From Jiella marina (GTDB taxonomy: Bacteria; Pseudomonadota; Alphaproteobacteria; Rhizobiales; Rhizobiaceae): a DNA stretch of 64,000 nucleotides. Numbering within the stretch: position 1 is the stretch's first letter; every line of letters starts with the position of its first letter. Positions 1 through 8,747 of the stretch are shown piece by piece. The stretch lies in contig NZ_JAKQZG010000001.1 in the NCBI RefSeq assembly GCF_024359545.1, positions 682,001 to 746,000 on the forward strand, written 5' to 3'. The notes beneath the pieces are model-generated. The model was not told the origin of the DNA. It saw nothing but the letters and a program-made list of their open reading frames with translations, and searched no databases. Both the position numbers and the translations under genes were made by a program.

Positions 1-515
1 TCGCCGACGGGCACCATCGCGACTTTCGGCGCATGCAGCTCCTCGATAAGCGCCATGTCCCCAAAGATGTCGGTATCGCCCATGTGATAGACTGTCGGCC
101 CGTCATTGGCGTGGATGACCAGGCCGTTCGGCATGCCGAGATAGGTGACGGTGCCGTCCTCTTCGACGGATCCCGACGAATGGAAAGCCTGGGTCAGCGT
201 GACAGAGAAGTCGTCGAAGACCACCGTGCCGCCCGTATTGGCCGGCTCTCCCGCCTCGACACCCTTCTTGCCGAGCCAGCTGACCAGTTCGAAATTGCCG
301 ACAACCTTGCATCCGGTCGATTTGGCGATATCGACCGTGTCGCCGACATGGTCGAAATGGCCGTGGCTGAGAAGGATATGGGTCACACCGCTCATGGCGG
401 CGGCAACGTCCTTGCCCTCGAAATGCGGGTTGCCGCTCAGGAACGGGTCGATCAGGATGATCGACGAGCCCGTCTCGATCCGAAACGCCGAATGGCCGAA
501 ATAGGTGATCTTCAT
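1..515 (-). CDS. Metal-dependent hydrolase of the metallo-beta-lactamase fold (UPF0173 type), 3' end outside window
   Basis: The minus-strand frame opens at ATG 515-513 and stays open to the window edge, so about 171 N-terminal codons are present and the C-terminus is missing. It begins MKITYFGHSAFRIE and has the zinc motif LSHGHFDHVGD (HxHxDH), then YHMGDTDIFGDM, which supplies the later Asp ligand. This pattern is typical of the UPF0173/UlaG-like soluble hydrolases, whose physiological substrate is generally unknown. The gene diverges from ruvX with about 130 bases between them. The family call is secure; the substrate cannot be inferred. Confidence 0.85.
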   Translation of the reverse strand, partial: MKITYFGHSAFRIETGSSIILIDPFLSGNPHFEGKDVAAAMSGVTHILLSHGHFDHVGDTVDIAKSTGCKVVGNFELVSWLGKKGVEAGEPANTGGTVVFDDFSVTLTQAFHSSGSVEEDGTVTYLGMPNGLVIHANDGPTVYHMGDTDIFGDMALIEELHAPKVAMVPVG

Positions 516-648
516 GGAATCTGCTTTCGATGCCTTGGGTTGAACGAGGCGATGGGAGGATCCGGCGAACCGCGGCGGCGCCGGGCTCGCAATCATCCCT
601 CTCGAATCCGGTAACTGCGCGGCCGGCAAAGGTGGTCAAGGTTCTCTC

Positions 649-1131
649 ATGGCCGTGATGTCGCTCGAGGCGTTCCTTGCCGCTCTCGCCCCCGGCCTAC
701 CGATCGCCGGGCTCGATCTCGGCACGAAGACGATCGGGCTCGCTCTGTCCGATCGCGGTCGCCGATTCGCCACGCCGCGACCGGTGATTCGGCGCAAGAA
801 GTTCACGCTCGATGCCGCGGTGCTCAAGAAGGCGCTGGACGACGAGATGGTCGCCGGGCTCGTGGTAGGCCTCCCGCTCAATATGGATGGCAGCGAAGGG
901 CCCCGCGCCCAGTCCGCCCGCGCCTTCATGCGCAATTACGCGCCGCTGGACGAGCGCCCGGCGCTGCTCTGGGACGAGCGCCTGTCGACGGTTGCGGCGG
1001 AGCGAGCGATGATCTCGGCAGACGTTTCACGGGCGCAACGCGCGGAACGGATCGATTCGGCGGCCGCCGCTTTCATTCTGCAGGGCGCGCTCGACCGGAT
1101 GCTCCGGGCCGATCCGCCCCCCGGGAGCTGA
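649..1131 (+). CDS. ruvX: Putative Holliday junction resolvase RuvX (YqgF)
   Basis: 160 residues, normal for the family. The RNase H-like fold motifs are all present: [15 protein letters not shown] near residue 20 with the first acidic residue, [13 protein letters not shown] in the middle, [14 protein letters not shown] with the conserved Glu, and [11 protein letters not shown] with the last Asp. The family processes branched nucleic acids and in some bacteria acts on pre-16S rRNA ends. ATG 649 is used; ATG 658 is an alternative that would drop three residues. The gene stands alone, diverging from the hydrolase upstream and followed by a small ORF with its own ribosome binding site. Confidence 0.9.
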   Translation: MAVMSLEAFLAALAPGLPIAGLDLGTKTIGLALSDRGRRFATPRPVIRRKKFTLDAAVLKKALDDEMVAGLVVGLPLNMDGSEGPRAQSARAFMRNYAPLDERPALLWDERLSTVAAERAMISADVSRAQRAERIDSAAAAFILQGALDRMLRADPPPGS

Positions 1132-1223
1132 GGCCGCGACTGCGATATCGCAGCCCGGCACGCGAGGGAACATCTCGTCTTACCAAGGATTTACCGAAAA
1201 ATTTCGGATCCAAGGAGACGACG

Positions 1224-1454
1224 ATGAGAAAGCCCGAACCGCAACCCGGCAAGCTGACTCCACAGCCAGGCCAGACCATGCCCGATCTGAACAAACCGGG
1301 CGAGAAACACGACACGCCGATGGGCCGGATCGACCGCTCCGGCAACATGCAGGATGAAAGCAGCCAGCAGGACGACCTGCCGCCGGAGGTCGACCATGAA
1401 ACGGCGATGAACCGCTCGGTGACGGACAAGCCGCTGCCCGGCAGCGGTGGCTGA
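1224..1454 (+). CDS. Small hydrophilic protein of unknown function
   Basis: 76 residues, rich in Pro, Asp, Glu and Lys, with no membrane segment and no domain I recognise. It looks intrinsically disordered. The case for a real gene is the strong Shine-Dalgarno AAGGAGACGACG directly before the ATG, an open frame with the GC-rich third positions of its neighbours, and a hairpin just after the stop. It is not obviously in an operon: ruvX ends 92 bases upstream and the next gene is convergent. No function is proposed. Confidence 0.55.
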   Translation: MRKPEPQPGKLTPQPGQTMPDLNKPGEKHDTPMGRIDRSGNMQDESSQQDDLPPEVDHETAMNRSVTDKPLPGSGG

Positions 1455-1464
1455 CGAAAAAAGA

Positions 1465-1484
1465 CGCCCGGCGGATGCCGGGCG
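1465..1484 (-). terminator. Rho-independent terminator for the minus-strand membrane-protein pair
   Basis: A perfect 8-bp stem (CGCCCGGC / GCCGGGCG) with a GGAT loop lies 20 bases past the stop of the 105-residue membrane protein. Read on the minus strand it is followed by GTCTTTTTTC, a classic U-tract. On the plus strand there is no U-run, so it should mainly stop minus-strand transcription, although its stem also caps the convergent small ORF. Confidence 0.75.
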
Positions 1485-1505
1485 ATATCTGAGACCGAGC
1501 CAGTG

Positions 1506-1823
1506 TCAGGCGTCGGGAGCAATCACGCTTGCCGGCGCCGCCTTGCGTTCCCGCCACCATGCGGCGATCTTGCGACGGCGGCGAAACGCCAGAATGGCCA
1601 GAAGAAGCAGGCTGTCGAGAAGAATAGCCTCTGCGATGAGCCCCGGAATGGCTGCGGGATCCATGCCCAGGAGATTGCCGTAGATTGCGAAGACGTGGTC
1701 GTTGAGTTGGCGGGAGAGGAATACGCCGCCGACCTGGCTGCCGACGTCGAGGAGCGAGAGGTAATACCAGCCCCAGAAAAAGGCGAGCGGCGCAAACCAG
1801 AGGATGACGAGAGTCCGCATCAC
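1506..1823 (-). CDS. Small membrane protein, DUF6105-like
   Basis: 105 residues. It has a hydrophobic N-terminal segment (about residues 4-24), an amphipathic middle with several Gly and Leu residues, a second membrane segment near residues 63-80 (AEAILLDSLLLLAILAF), and a basic cytoplasmic-type tail (RRRRKIAAWWRERK). The opening MRTLVILWFAPLAFFWGWYY resembles a family of short uncharacterised proteins common in Hyphomicrobiales; assigning it to DUF6105 is from memory and tentative. Its ATG overlaps the stop of the upstream gene in an ATGA junction, so the two are translationally coupled. A terminator follows at 1465-1484. Confidence 0.75.
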   Translation of the reverse strand: MMRTLVILWFAPLAFFWGWYYLSLLDVGSQVGGVFLSRQLNDHVFAIYGNLLGMDPAAIPGLIAEAILLDSLLLLAILAFRRRRKIAAWWRERKAAPASVIAPDA

Positions 1824-2371
1824 GAGTCTCCTTCATCCCGGTCGCGTCTCGACCGCCGATCAGCCATGGCGGCCCGCTTGGCTTCCTCAAGATGCGCCAT
1901 CACCGCCTCGAACGCTTCATCATCCGAGCCATCTCCTCTGTCTTCGACCATATGATCGAAGAGCAGCGCCCCAAAGCTCATGGCAACGAGCATGGTGACG
2001 CCCGGCCCCTCCCCGACAAGGCCGATCGCCGGCGATGCGGAAAGGGCGAGTGCGCCGTAGAAGCCGAAGAACGCGCAGAGCACGGCCGCGGCAAACGGCT
2101 CACCCCGCCTGGTAACATACTCCGGATGCTGCATCAGACCAGCGATCGCAAGTCCGAAGGCGATGGCCAGCGCAGCAAGGATCGCGGCGATTCCGAGCGC
2201 CTGGTCCGGCGGAACGGGGATCGCGGCGTCGTTGAAGCCCGAAATCAATGACGCACCGTAAGCGCCGATCAATGCTTCGGAAAAGCCCGCTTCATGGGCG
2301 CATCTCAGGGCCGCGAATCCGGAGAAACCGGCCCAGCCCGAGAGGGTGAATATCGAAGCGATTCGGCTCAT
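1820..2371 (-). CDS. Hypothetical multi-pass membrane protein
   Basis: 183 residues with three or four hydrophobic stretches (roughly residues 8-20, 60-80, 95-115 and 120-140), followed by a charged tail (EEAKRAAMADRRSRRDRDEGDS). I do not recognise a named family. It is the first gene of a two-gene minus-strand unit with the 105-residue membrane protein, joined by a 4-base overlap, and the pair ends in a clear intrinsic terminator. The 149 bases between this gene and aidB upstream presumably hold its promoter, but I see no convincing -35/-10 pair there. Confidence 0.75.
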   Translation of the reverse strand: MSRIASIFTLSGWAGFSGFAALRCAHEAGFSEALIGAYGASLISGFNDAAIPVPPDQALGIAAILAALAIAFGLAIAGLMQHPEYVTRRGEPFAAAVLCAFFGFYGALALSASPAIGLVGEGPGVTMLVAMSFGALLFDHMVEDRGDGSDDEAFEAVMAHLEEAKRAAMADRRSRRDRDEGDS

Positions 2372-2520
2372 CGCCGCGCCTCCGTTCTTCGACGAAAGGT
2401 TACCAAGGTGTTAACGGCACTGTCGTCGGTCGGTTCTCTCGCCGCAACCGCTTCCCGTCGTCATGGTTAACCCGCGCCGCTGAATTTCCTACGGACGAGC
2501 GTCTTTCAGGCGGGGCGTGG

Positions 2521-4176
2521 TCAGCGCAGAGCAGGATAGAGATCGTCGATGAGGGCGCGGCAATCGTGGCGCAGGTCGATCATCCCATAGGTGTGGCTGA
2601 AGACCCCGCCGAGTCGCGTTTCGGCGAAGGCGGCCGCTATCGGGGAAAGCCCCATGCGCTTGAGGATGCCCGCCGCAGCGGAGAGCGCCAGTTGCTCGGC
2701 CAGGAGCCGGCATGCCCCTTCGTCCGACCGGACCATCTCGACCGCGGCGCGCAAGACGTCGGGCGTGCCGCCGGCGATGTCGCCAAGGTCCTCCTCGATC
2801 ATGCCGACGACGGTTTCGAACGCCTCCGAATCCCGCTTCAGGACCCGCAGGAGGTCCAGCGCCACGACGTTACCGGAACCTTCCCAGATCGCGTTGACCG
2901 GCGCTTCGCGATAGGCGCGCGCCAGCCGGCCGTCCTCCACATAGCCATTGCCGCCGAGGCACTCCATCGCCTCATAGGCGAAGGCCGGCGCAATCTTGCA
3001 GACCCAGTATTTGGTCACCGGCGTCATCACACGGGCCCAGGCCCGCGCCTGGGCATCGTCGCGGTTGCCATCGCGGCGGTCGAACATCTCGGCCAGTTGC
3101 CAGGAAAGCACCGTCGCCCCGGCGGCGTCGAGCGCGAGATCGGCGAGCACACGCACCATCTGCGGCTGCTCGATCAGCGGTTTGCCGAAAACGTTGCGCT
3201 CGCGGCAATGATGCACCGCCTCGGCCAGCGAGCCGCGCATCAGGCCCGCAGACGCAAGGGCGCAATCGATTCGGGTGAAGGTCACCATGTCCAGGATCGT
3301 GGCGATTCCCCGCCCCTCCTCGCCGATCAGACTGGCCTCGGCGTCGACGAATTCGACCTCGGACGAGGCGTTGGATCGGTTGCCGAGCTTGTCCTTCAGC
3401 CGCTGGATGAAAATGCCGTTCATCGTGCCGTCCGCGCGCCGACGCGGCATCAGGAAGCAGCTCGATCCGGCCTCGGTCTGCGCCAGCACCAGAAACGCAT
3501 CGGACATGGGTGCCGACATGAACCATTTGTGGCCGGTGATGCGATAGCCGCCATCCTCGTCGCGAGTCGCACGGGTCGTGTTCGCCCGCACGTCGGTTCC
3601 GCCCTGCTTCTCGGTCATTCCCATGCCGAGCGTCAGGCCGGCCTTTTCGAGGGGCGCCTTGATGCTCGGATCGTATTGCCGCGAGGTGATCACCGGCAGC
3701 CATTTCTCCCTGAGGGCGGGGGCTGCTGCGAGCGCGGCGACGGCCGCGTTGGTCATCGTCACCGGGCAAAGATGGCCGCATTCGACCCCGGCGGTCATGT
3801 AGAATCGCGCCGCGCGGGCGCGGTGCCGAATGCCGGCCTCCTCTTCCTGACCGGACCAGACCGAACTGCTGAGCCCCTCGCCGATCGATCGGCGCATCAG
3901 CGCGTGATAGGCGGGATGGTAGTCGACCATTTCCAGACGCCGGCCCTTGTCGTCGAAGCGCCGCAGGCTCGGCTTTTCCTGATTGGCGAGCCGGGCGAGA
4001 TCATGCGCCTCGTGCGAGCCACAGAACCGGCCATGGCGATCCAGGGTCAGAAGCGTCGCTTCAGGAAACTCCGAGGTCAGAAGCTTGAGCAGCGGATCGG
4101 AACGATAAGCGTTGAAACCGGCATAGTCGGAGGATTGGTTGAAGACCTCATGGGTCGCAAATCGCGTGTCGGACAT
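2521..4176 (-). CDS. aidB: Acyl-CoA dehydrogenase, AidB-like (isovaleryl-CoA dehydrogenase-like flavoprotein)
   Basis: 551 residues, about the length of E. coli AidB and longer than ordinary acyl-CoA dehydrogenases. It has the FAD-binding stretch GMGMTEKQGGTDVRANTTRA near residues 183-202 and the tail motif YREAPVNAIWEGSGNVVALD, where the Glu corresponds to the catalytic base region. Other AidB features are the N-terminal HEVFNQSSDYAGFNAY block and the C-terminal FSHTYGMIDLRHD block. E. coli AidB is induced in adaptive response to alkylating agents and binds DNA; whether this homologue does so is not shown here. It diverges from pyrB with an 80-base gap containing both start regions. Confidence 0.88.
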   Translation of the reverse strand: MSDTRFATHEVFNQSSDYAGFNAYRSDPLLKLLTSEFPEATLLTLDRHGRFCGSHEAHDLARLANQEKPSLRRFDDKGRRLEMVDYHPAYHALMRRSIGEGLSSSVWSGQEEEAGIRHRARAARFYMTAGVECGHLCPVTMTNAAVAALAAAPALREKWLPVITSRQYDPSIKAPLEKAGLTLGMGMTEKQGGTDVRANTTRATRDEDGGYRITGHKWFMSAPMSDAFLVLAQTEAGSSCFLMPRRRADGTMNGIFIQRLKDKLGNRSNASSEVEFVDAEASLIGEEGRGIATILDMVTFTRIDCALASAGLMRGSLAEAVHHCRERNVFGKPLIEQPQMVRVLADLALDAAGATVLSWQLAEMFDRRDGNRDDAQARAWARVMTPVTKYWVCKIAPAFAYEAMECLGGNGYVEDGRLARAYREAPVNAIWEGSGNVVALDLLRVLKRDSEAFETVVGMIEEDLGDIAGGTPDVLRAAVEMVRSDEGACRLLAEQLALSAAAGILKRMGLSPIAAAFAETRLGGVFSHTYGMIDLRHDCRALIDDLYPALR

Positions 4177-4256
4177 CTCACCCTCTCCCTATTTTCCTTC
4201 AGGTCGACGGCGTTTCTTGCCGCAAAGGTTCCAAACCCTTATAGGCCTTGACCTTG

Positions 4257-5213
4257 ATGATCGCACCTGCCTCCCGCCCCGTCGCTGCCCGCCGCCATCT
4301 GCTTGGCATGGCCGGGCTTTCGCCCCAGGACATCACGGCCTTTCTCGATCTCGCCGAGGCCGAAGTGGCTGTCAGCCGCCAGACCGAGAAGAAGAAATCG
4401 GTCCTCAAAGGGCGCACCCAGATCAACCTGTTCTTCGAGGCCTCGACCCGGACCCAGGCTTCGTTCGAGCTGGCCGGCAAGCGCCTCGGCGCCGATGTGA
4501 TGAACATGTCGGTCGCAAGTTCGTCGGTCAAAAAGGGCGAGACGCTGATCGACACGGCGATGACGCTGAACGCCATGCAGCCGGATATCCTGATCGTGCG
4601 ACACCATTCGGCCGGCGCCGTGGCGCTGCTGGCCCAGAAGGTCGCCTGCTCGGTGGTCAATGCCGGCGACGGCGCCCACGAACACCCGACCCAGGCGCTG
4701 CTGGACGCGCTGACAATCCGGCGCCGCAAGGGCCGGATCGCCCGGCTGATCGTCACCATCTGCGGCGACGTTCTGCACAGCCGCGTCGCGCGATCCAACA
4801 TCATCCTGCTGAATGCGCTTGGCGCAGAGGTGCGCGTGGTCGCGCCTTCGACCCTGCTCCCGAGCGGCATCGAGCAGATGGGCGTGAAGGTTTTCCGGCG
4901 CATGGACGAGGGCCTGCAAGGCGCCGACGTCGTCATGATGCTGAGGCTTCAGCGCGAGCGGATGGCCGGCTCCTTCGTGCCCTCGGTGCGCGAGTACTTC
5001 CGCTATTTCGGCCTCGACAAGGCCAAGCTCGCTCTCGCCAAGCCGGATGCGCTGGTCATGCATCCCGGCCCGATGAACCGGGGCGTCGAGATCGCGTCCG
5101 ATATTGCCGACGGGCCGGCCAGCGTCATCGAGGAGCAGGTGGAAATGGGAGTCGCCGTGCGCATGGCCGTGATCGAAAGCCTTCTCGGCGATGGGCTGGA
5201 GGCCGGCGCGTAA
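4257..5213 (+). CDS. pyrB: Aspartate carbamoyltransferase catalytic subunit
   Basis: 318 residues. Carbamoyl-phosphate loop [20 protein letters not shown], the mobile loop [28 protein letters not shown] and [11 protein letters not shown] are all intact, so the enzyme should make carbamoyl aspartate for pyrimidine synthesis. ATG 4257 is preferred; the in-frame TTG at 4248 has no better context. The stop overlaps the start of the next gene by one base (TAATG), giving tight coupling to the pyrC-like gene. No PyrI regulatory-subunit gene is present, as expected when a PyrC'-type partner is used instead. Confidence 0.95.
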   Translation: MIAPASRPVAARRHLLGMAGLSPQDITAFLDLAEAEVAVSRQTEKKKSVLKGRTQINLFFEASTRTQASFELAGKRLGADVMNMSVASSSVKKGETLIDTAMTLNAMQPDILIVRHHSAGAVALLAQKVACSVVNAGDGAHEHPTQALLDALTIRRRKGRIARLIVTICGDVLHSRVARSNIILLNALGAEVRVVAPSTLLPSGIEQMGVKVFRRMDEGLQGADVVMMLRLQRERMAGSFVPSVREYFRYFGLDKAKLALAKPDALVMHPGPMNRGVEIASDIADGPASVIEEQVEMGVAVRMAVIESLLGDGLEAGA

Positions 5214-6508
5214 TGGCCGAAACCCGCCCGCTGGTCATCGAGAAGGCCCGCATCATCGACCCCTCGCGCGATCTCGACGCTGTGGGCTCCATCGTCCTCG
5301 TCGAGGGGCGGATCGCCGCATCCGGACCGGACGCACTCAACCAGGGCCATCCCGACGGAGCGGAGATCATCAACGGGTCGGGGCTCACTGCCCTCCCCGG
5401 CCTCGTCGACGCCCGCGTCTTCATCGGCGAACCGGGCGGCGAACACCGCGAGACCATCGCCTCGGCCTCTGCCGCAGCCGCAGCAGGCGGCGTCACGTCC
5501 ATCCTGACCATGCCCGACACCAAGCCGGTGGTCGACGACGTGGCGATCGCCGAATTCGTCATGCGCACCGCCCGCGACACCGCCATCGTCAACGTCTTTC
5601 CGGCCGCCGCCCTGACCAGGGGGCTCAACGGCACGGAGATGACCGAGATCGGGCTTCTCGCAAATGCCGGCGTCAAGGCCTTCACAGACGGCCGCCACAC
5701 GATCTCTGACCCCGCCCTGCTCCGGCGCATCATGACCTATGCGCGGGATTTCGACGCGCTCGTCATGCACGAGACGCAGGACCCCGCGCTGACCGCCAAT
5801 GGGGTGATGAACGAAGGGCTCTTCGCCTCCTGGCTGGGTCTGCCGGGCATTCCGGCCGAAGCCGAGATCATTCCCCTGGAGCGCGATCTGCGGCTGGCCG
5901 CCCTGACCGGCTGTAGCTACCACGCCGCCAAGATCTCGCTCGGCGAATCGGCTGCGGTCGTGGCGGCCGCAAAGGCCCGCGGTGTCGCCGCGACGGCGGG
6001 GGTCTCGATCAACCATCTCTCGCTCAACGAGAACGACGTCGGCGAATACCGCACCTTCTTCCGGCTCTCTCCGCCGCTGCGGCGCGAGGACGATCGGGAA
6101 TCAATGGTGGAGGCGCTCGCGAACGGCACGGTCGACATCATCGTCTCGTCCCACGATCCGCAGGATGCCGACGACAAGCGACGCCCCTTCGCCGAAGCCG
6201 AAGCCGGGGCGATCGGGCTGGAAACGCTGCTGCCCGCAGCGTTGAGGCTGCACCACTCCGGCCGCGTGCCGCTGAAACGCGTCATCGAAGCGTTGACCGT
6301 GGCTCCGGCGAGGCTGCTCGGCCTCGACCGCGGAACCCTGCAGGTCGGCGCGCCAGCGGATATCGCGCTGATCGACCTCGACCAGCCCTATCTCTTCGCC
6401 GAAGCAGAGATCCGGTCGAAGTCGAAGAACACGGCTTTCGAAAATGCCCGTTTCGAGGGCCGGGTGTTGCGGACGATCGTCGCCGGGCGCACCGTCTTCG
6501 AAGCCTGA
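5213..6508 (+). CDS. Dihydroorotase homologue lacking catalytic residues (PyrC'-like, predicted non-catalytic partner of PyrB)
   Basis: 431 residues with the full amidohydrolase fold and the family landmarks ([54 protein letters not shown]). The active site is gone. The usual DxHxHxRExG segment reads [17 protein letters not shown], with Arg68 and Phe70 in place of the two zinc histidines and Gly72 for the Arg. The HxxxHxS histidine is Lys240 (YHAAKIS), and the catalytic Asp of DHAPH is Ser313 (SSHDPQ). In Pseudomonas, a similarly dead PyrC' is needed to assemble active PyrB. Coupling to pyrB (1-base overlap) fits that role here. A true dihydroorotase must then be encoded elsewhere. Confidence 0.88.
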   Translation: MAETRPLVIEKARIIDPSRDLDAVGSIVLVEGRIAASGPDALNQGHPDGAEIINGSGLTALPGLVDARVFIGEPGGEHRETIASASAAAAAGGVTSILTMPDTKPVVDDVAIAEFVMRTARDTAIVNVFPAAALTRGLNGTEMTEIGLLANAGVKAFTDGRHTISDPALLRRIMTYARDFDALVMHETQDPALTANGVMNEGLFASWLGLPGIPAEAEIIPLERDLRLAALTGCSYHAAKISLGESAAVVAAAKARGVAATAGVSINHLSLNENDVGEYRTFFRLSPPLRREDDRESMVEALANGTVDIIVSSHDPQDADDKRRPFAEAEAGAIGLETLLPAALRLHHSGRVPLKRVIEALTVAPARLLGLDRGTLQVGAPADIALIDLDQPYLFAEAEIRSKSKNTAFENARFEGRVLRTIVAGRTVFEA

Positions 6509-6548
6509 ATTTCCGCCCGCCGCAAGACGTTTCAAGGAGGAGAGCAAC

Positions 6549-7166
6549 GTGCTGGACGAAGCGTCCTACAACGTACTGGCCGTCATCCTGTGCATCGCGG
6601 GCGGCTATCTTTCGGGCTCGATTCCCTTCGGTCTCGTGCTCGGCCGGCTGTTCGGTTATGGCGACATCCGGAAGATCGGTTCCGGCAATATCGGGGCGAC
6701 CAACGCACTCAGAACCGGCAACAAGGTCATGGCGGCGCTGACGCTTCTCGGCGACGTCCTGAAGGGCACATTGCCGGTTGCGGTGGCGCTCGCGACATTC
6801 GGGCCGTTCTATGCCGCGATCGCGGGCGTTGCCGCCTTTCTCGGTCACCTCTTCCCGGTCTGGCTGGGTTTCAAGGGCGGCAAGGGCGTCGCGACCTATC
6901 TCGGAATCCTGCTGGGCATTTCGCCCATCGGCGTCCTCGTCTTCGCCCTCGTCTGGCTGTCGGTGGCTTTCCTCACGCGCTATTCCTCGCTTGCGGCCCT
7001 GATGGCGACCCTCGTCGTGCCGATCGTCTACTACCTTCTCGGCTACCCGGCGGCAGCTCTCTTGACAGCGATCCTGACCGTGCTCGTCTATGCACGGCAT
7101 CATGCCAATATCCGCCGGCTTCTGAACGGCAGCGAAACCAAGATCGGCGCCAAGGACAAGGGATGA
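6549..7166 (+). CDS. plsY: Glycerol-3-phosphate acyltransferase PlsY
   Basis: 205 residues with about five membrane spans. It transfers an acyl group from acyl-phosphate to glycerol-3-phosphate, the first step of phospholipid synthesis in the inner membrane. The three family motifs are present: SGSIPFGL near the N-terminus, [15 protein letters not shown], and [17 protein letters not shown]. The start is GTG 6549, set by a perfect AAGGAGG at 6534-6540 with 8-base spacing. An upstream in-frame ATG would add 35 polar residues not seen in the family. It lies 40 bases after the pyrC-like gene and may be cotranscribed with pyrB. Confidence 0.95.
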   Translation: MLDEASYNVLAVILCIAGGYLSGSIPFGLVLGRLFGYGDIRKIGSGNIGATNALRTGNKVMAALTLLGDVLKGTLPVAVALATFGPFYAAIAGVAAFLGHLFPVWLGFKGGKGVATYLGILLGISPIGVLVFALVWLSVAFLTRYSSLAALMATLVVPIVYYLLGYPAAALLTAILTVLVYARHHANIRRLLNGSETKIGAKDKG

Positions 7167-7209
7167 TGGGGTCGCCCAACGGTGACTGTGCAATGCCGGG
7201 ACTCGTGGC

Positions 7210-8340
7210 GTGACGCCCACCGCGGCGAAGCGCGGCGTGATGCTGACCGATGAAATGCGGCTTGCCTGGCTGCGGCTGATCCGTAGCGAGAATGTCGGGC
7301 CGGCGACGTTTCGCGCCCTGATCAACCGCTTCGGCACCGCAGAGGCCGCGCTGGAGGCTCTGCCGGAGCTGTCTGCCCGCGGCGGCAGGCAGGTGACAGT
7401 CTTTCCCGAAGACGCGGCACACGAAGAGATGGCCCGCGCGACGAAGCTCGGAGCGCGATTCGTCTGCCTCGGGGAACCGGACTACCCGGCGCTTCTCCGC
7501 TCTGCCGACAACGCCCCGCCGCTGCTGGCTATGATGGGAGATGGCTCGACCAGTCAAAGGCCCGCACTTTCGATCGTCGGCGCCCGCAACGCCTCCCTTT
7601 CCGGAATCAAGCTGACCCGCATGTTCGCCCGGGAAGCCGGCGAAGCGGGGTACGTCATCGTTTCGGGCCTCGCCAGGGGCATCGACGCCGCCGCCCACGA
7701 AGCAGCCCTCCCGACCGGCACGATCGGCGTCTTCGCCGGCGGTCTCGACAAGCCCTATCCGCCGGAAAACCGGCCGCTGATGCGCCAGATCGTCGATCAG
7801 GGAGGCTGTCTGATTTCGGAGATGCCGTTCGGCTGGAAGCCGCGCGCCATCGACTTTCCACGCCGCAACCGGCTCGTCGCCGGGCTTTGCCTCGGCCTTC
7901 TCGTCGTGGAAGCGGCGCTGCGCTCGGGCTCCCTGATCAGCGCCAGGCTGGCCGGCGAACTCGGCCGCCTCGTCTTCGCCGTCCCCGGTTCGCCGCTCGA
8001 TCCCCGCGCAGCCGGCACCAACCGGCTCATCCGCGAAGGCGCGATCCTGACGACCGAGACGAACGACATTCTCGAGGCGCTCCGCCCGCTTGCAGGAAGG
8101 CCGCCGGAAGCGGACGAGCGATCGCTGGAGGAAGCAGAGATGGCGGCAACACCCGAAGAGCCCGCCGAGGACGAGCGCGCGCGGATCGTCGAGACCCTTG
8201 GCCCCGTGCCCGTCGCGATCGACGACATCATCGCTCACACCGAAGCCGCGCCGGGCGCGGTTCAGCTCGTTCTTCTGGAACTCGATCTGGCCGGCCGCCT
8301 GGAGCGGCATTCCGGCGGCACGGTCTCGCTACTTCTCTGA
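7210..8340 (+). CDS. dprA: DNA-processing protein DprA (Smf)
   Basis: 376 residues. The extended Rossmann domain spans roughly residues 85-300 with SIVGARNASLSG, SGLARGIDAAAHEAAL, VFAGGLDKPYPPEN, FPRRNRLVAGL, and GSLISARLAGELGR. A C-terminal winged-helix-like DML1 domain occupies about residues 320-376. DprA loads RecA on incoming single-stranded DNA during transformation, though many non-competent species keep it. GTG 7210 is used; GTG/ATG at 7237-7240 would remove about ten residues. The end of the gene overlaps a convergent small ORF by 12 bases. Confidence 0.93.
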   Translation: MTPTAAKRGVMLTDEMRLAWLRLIRSENVGPATFRALINRFGTAEAALEALPELSARGGRQVTVFPEDAAHEEMARATKLGARFVCLGEPDYPALLRSADNAPPLLAMMGDGSTSQRPALSIVGARNASLSGIKLTRMFAREAGEAGYVIVSGLARGIDAAAHEAALPTGTIGVFAGGLDKPYPPENRPLMRQIVDQGGCLISEMPFGWKPRAIDFPRRNRLVAGLCLGLLVVEAALRSGSLISARLAGELGRLVFAVPGSPLDPRAAGTNRLIREGAILTTETNDILEALRPLAGRPPEADERSLEEAEMAATPEEPAEDERARIVETLGPVPVAIDDIIAHTEAAPGAVQLVLLELDLAGRLERHSGGTVSLLL

Positions 8341-8502
8341 GCCCTTCATCCGCTCGATCTGCTGATCCGCTTCGAGCTTGGCCATGTCGAGGAGATGGAG
8401 GAGCATCGCCCCGTTTTGAAGCCCGGACACAACCTTTAGTTGTTCTATCATATCGGAAACATATTGCAGATTCTTTCGCAATTCGTCGGCCTTGTTCGAC
8501 AT
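8329..8502 (-). CDS. Small helical protein, 57 residues, function unknown
   Basis: A frame from ATG 8502 to TAG 8329 encodes 57 residues starting MSNKADELRKNLQYVSDMIEQ and ending MAKLEADQQIERMKGSEK. Composition is strongly helical, with leucine and methionine at regular spacing (YVSDMIEQLKVV, MLLHLLDMAKLEAD), suggesting a short antiparallel coiled coil or a dimer. There is no signal peptide or membrane span. Only a weak Shine-Dalgarno-like AGCGAGCG precedes the ATG. It overlaps the end of dprA by 12 bases on the opposite strand. I do not recognise a family. Coding is inferred from the coherent amphipathic pattern. Confidence 0.6.
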   Translation of the reverse strand: MSNKADELRKNLQYVSDMIEQLKVVSGLQNGAMLLHLLDMAKLEADQQIERMKGSEK

Positions 8503-8747
8503 CGCTCGCTTAGCTCTTGAAATTCTGCAATTATGGAGCCGTTTTCGGCAGATAAGACGGTTTCCACCCAGAATTTACTTATAAGCACTCTCTTGCGAAA
8601 GTTGCAACCGCCCTTATCGCAAACGGCCGGGGCTTGACCGTTTCCCTTGAACTGTCCATCTGACGCTTGCTTCGTTCCCAGGCTCGCATCGGGAGCGGTC
8701 ACGAACATCTGCGCTGTAACAATCCATTTTCGCGAACAGGAATTTTG

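Noticed and set aside
2566-4251. 561-codon plus-strand open frame
   Set aside because: It is antisense to aidB, whose family motifs are complete. The frame is His/Arg/Gly-rich and has no recognisable fold. It is a shadow of GC-rich codon usage.
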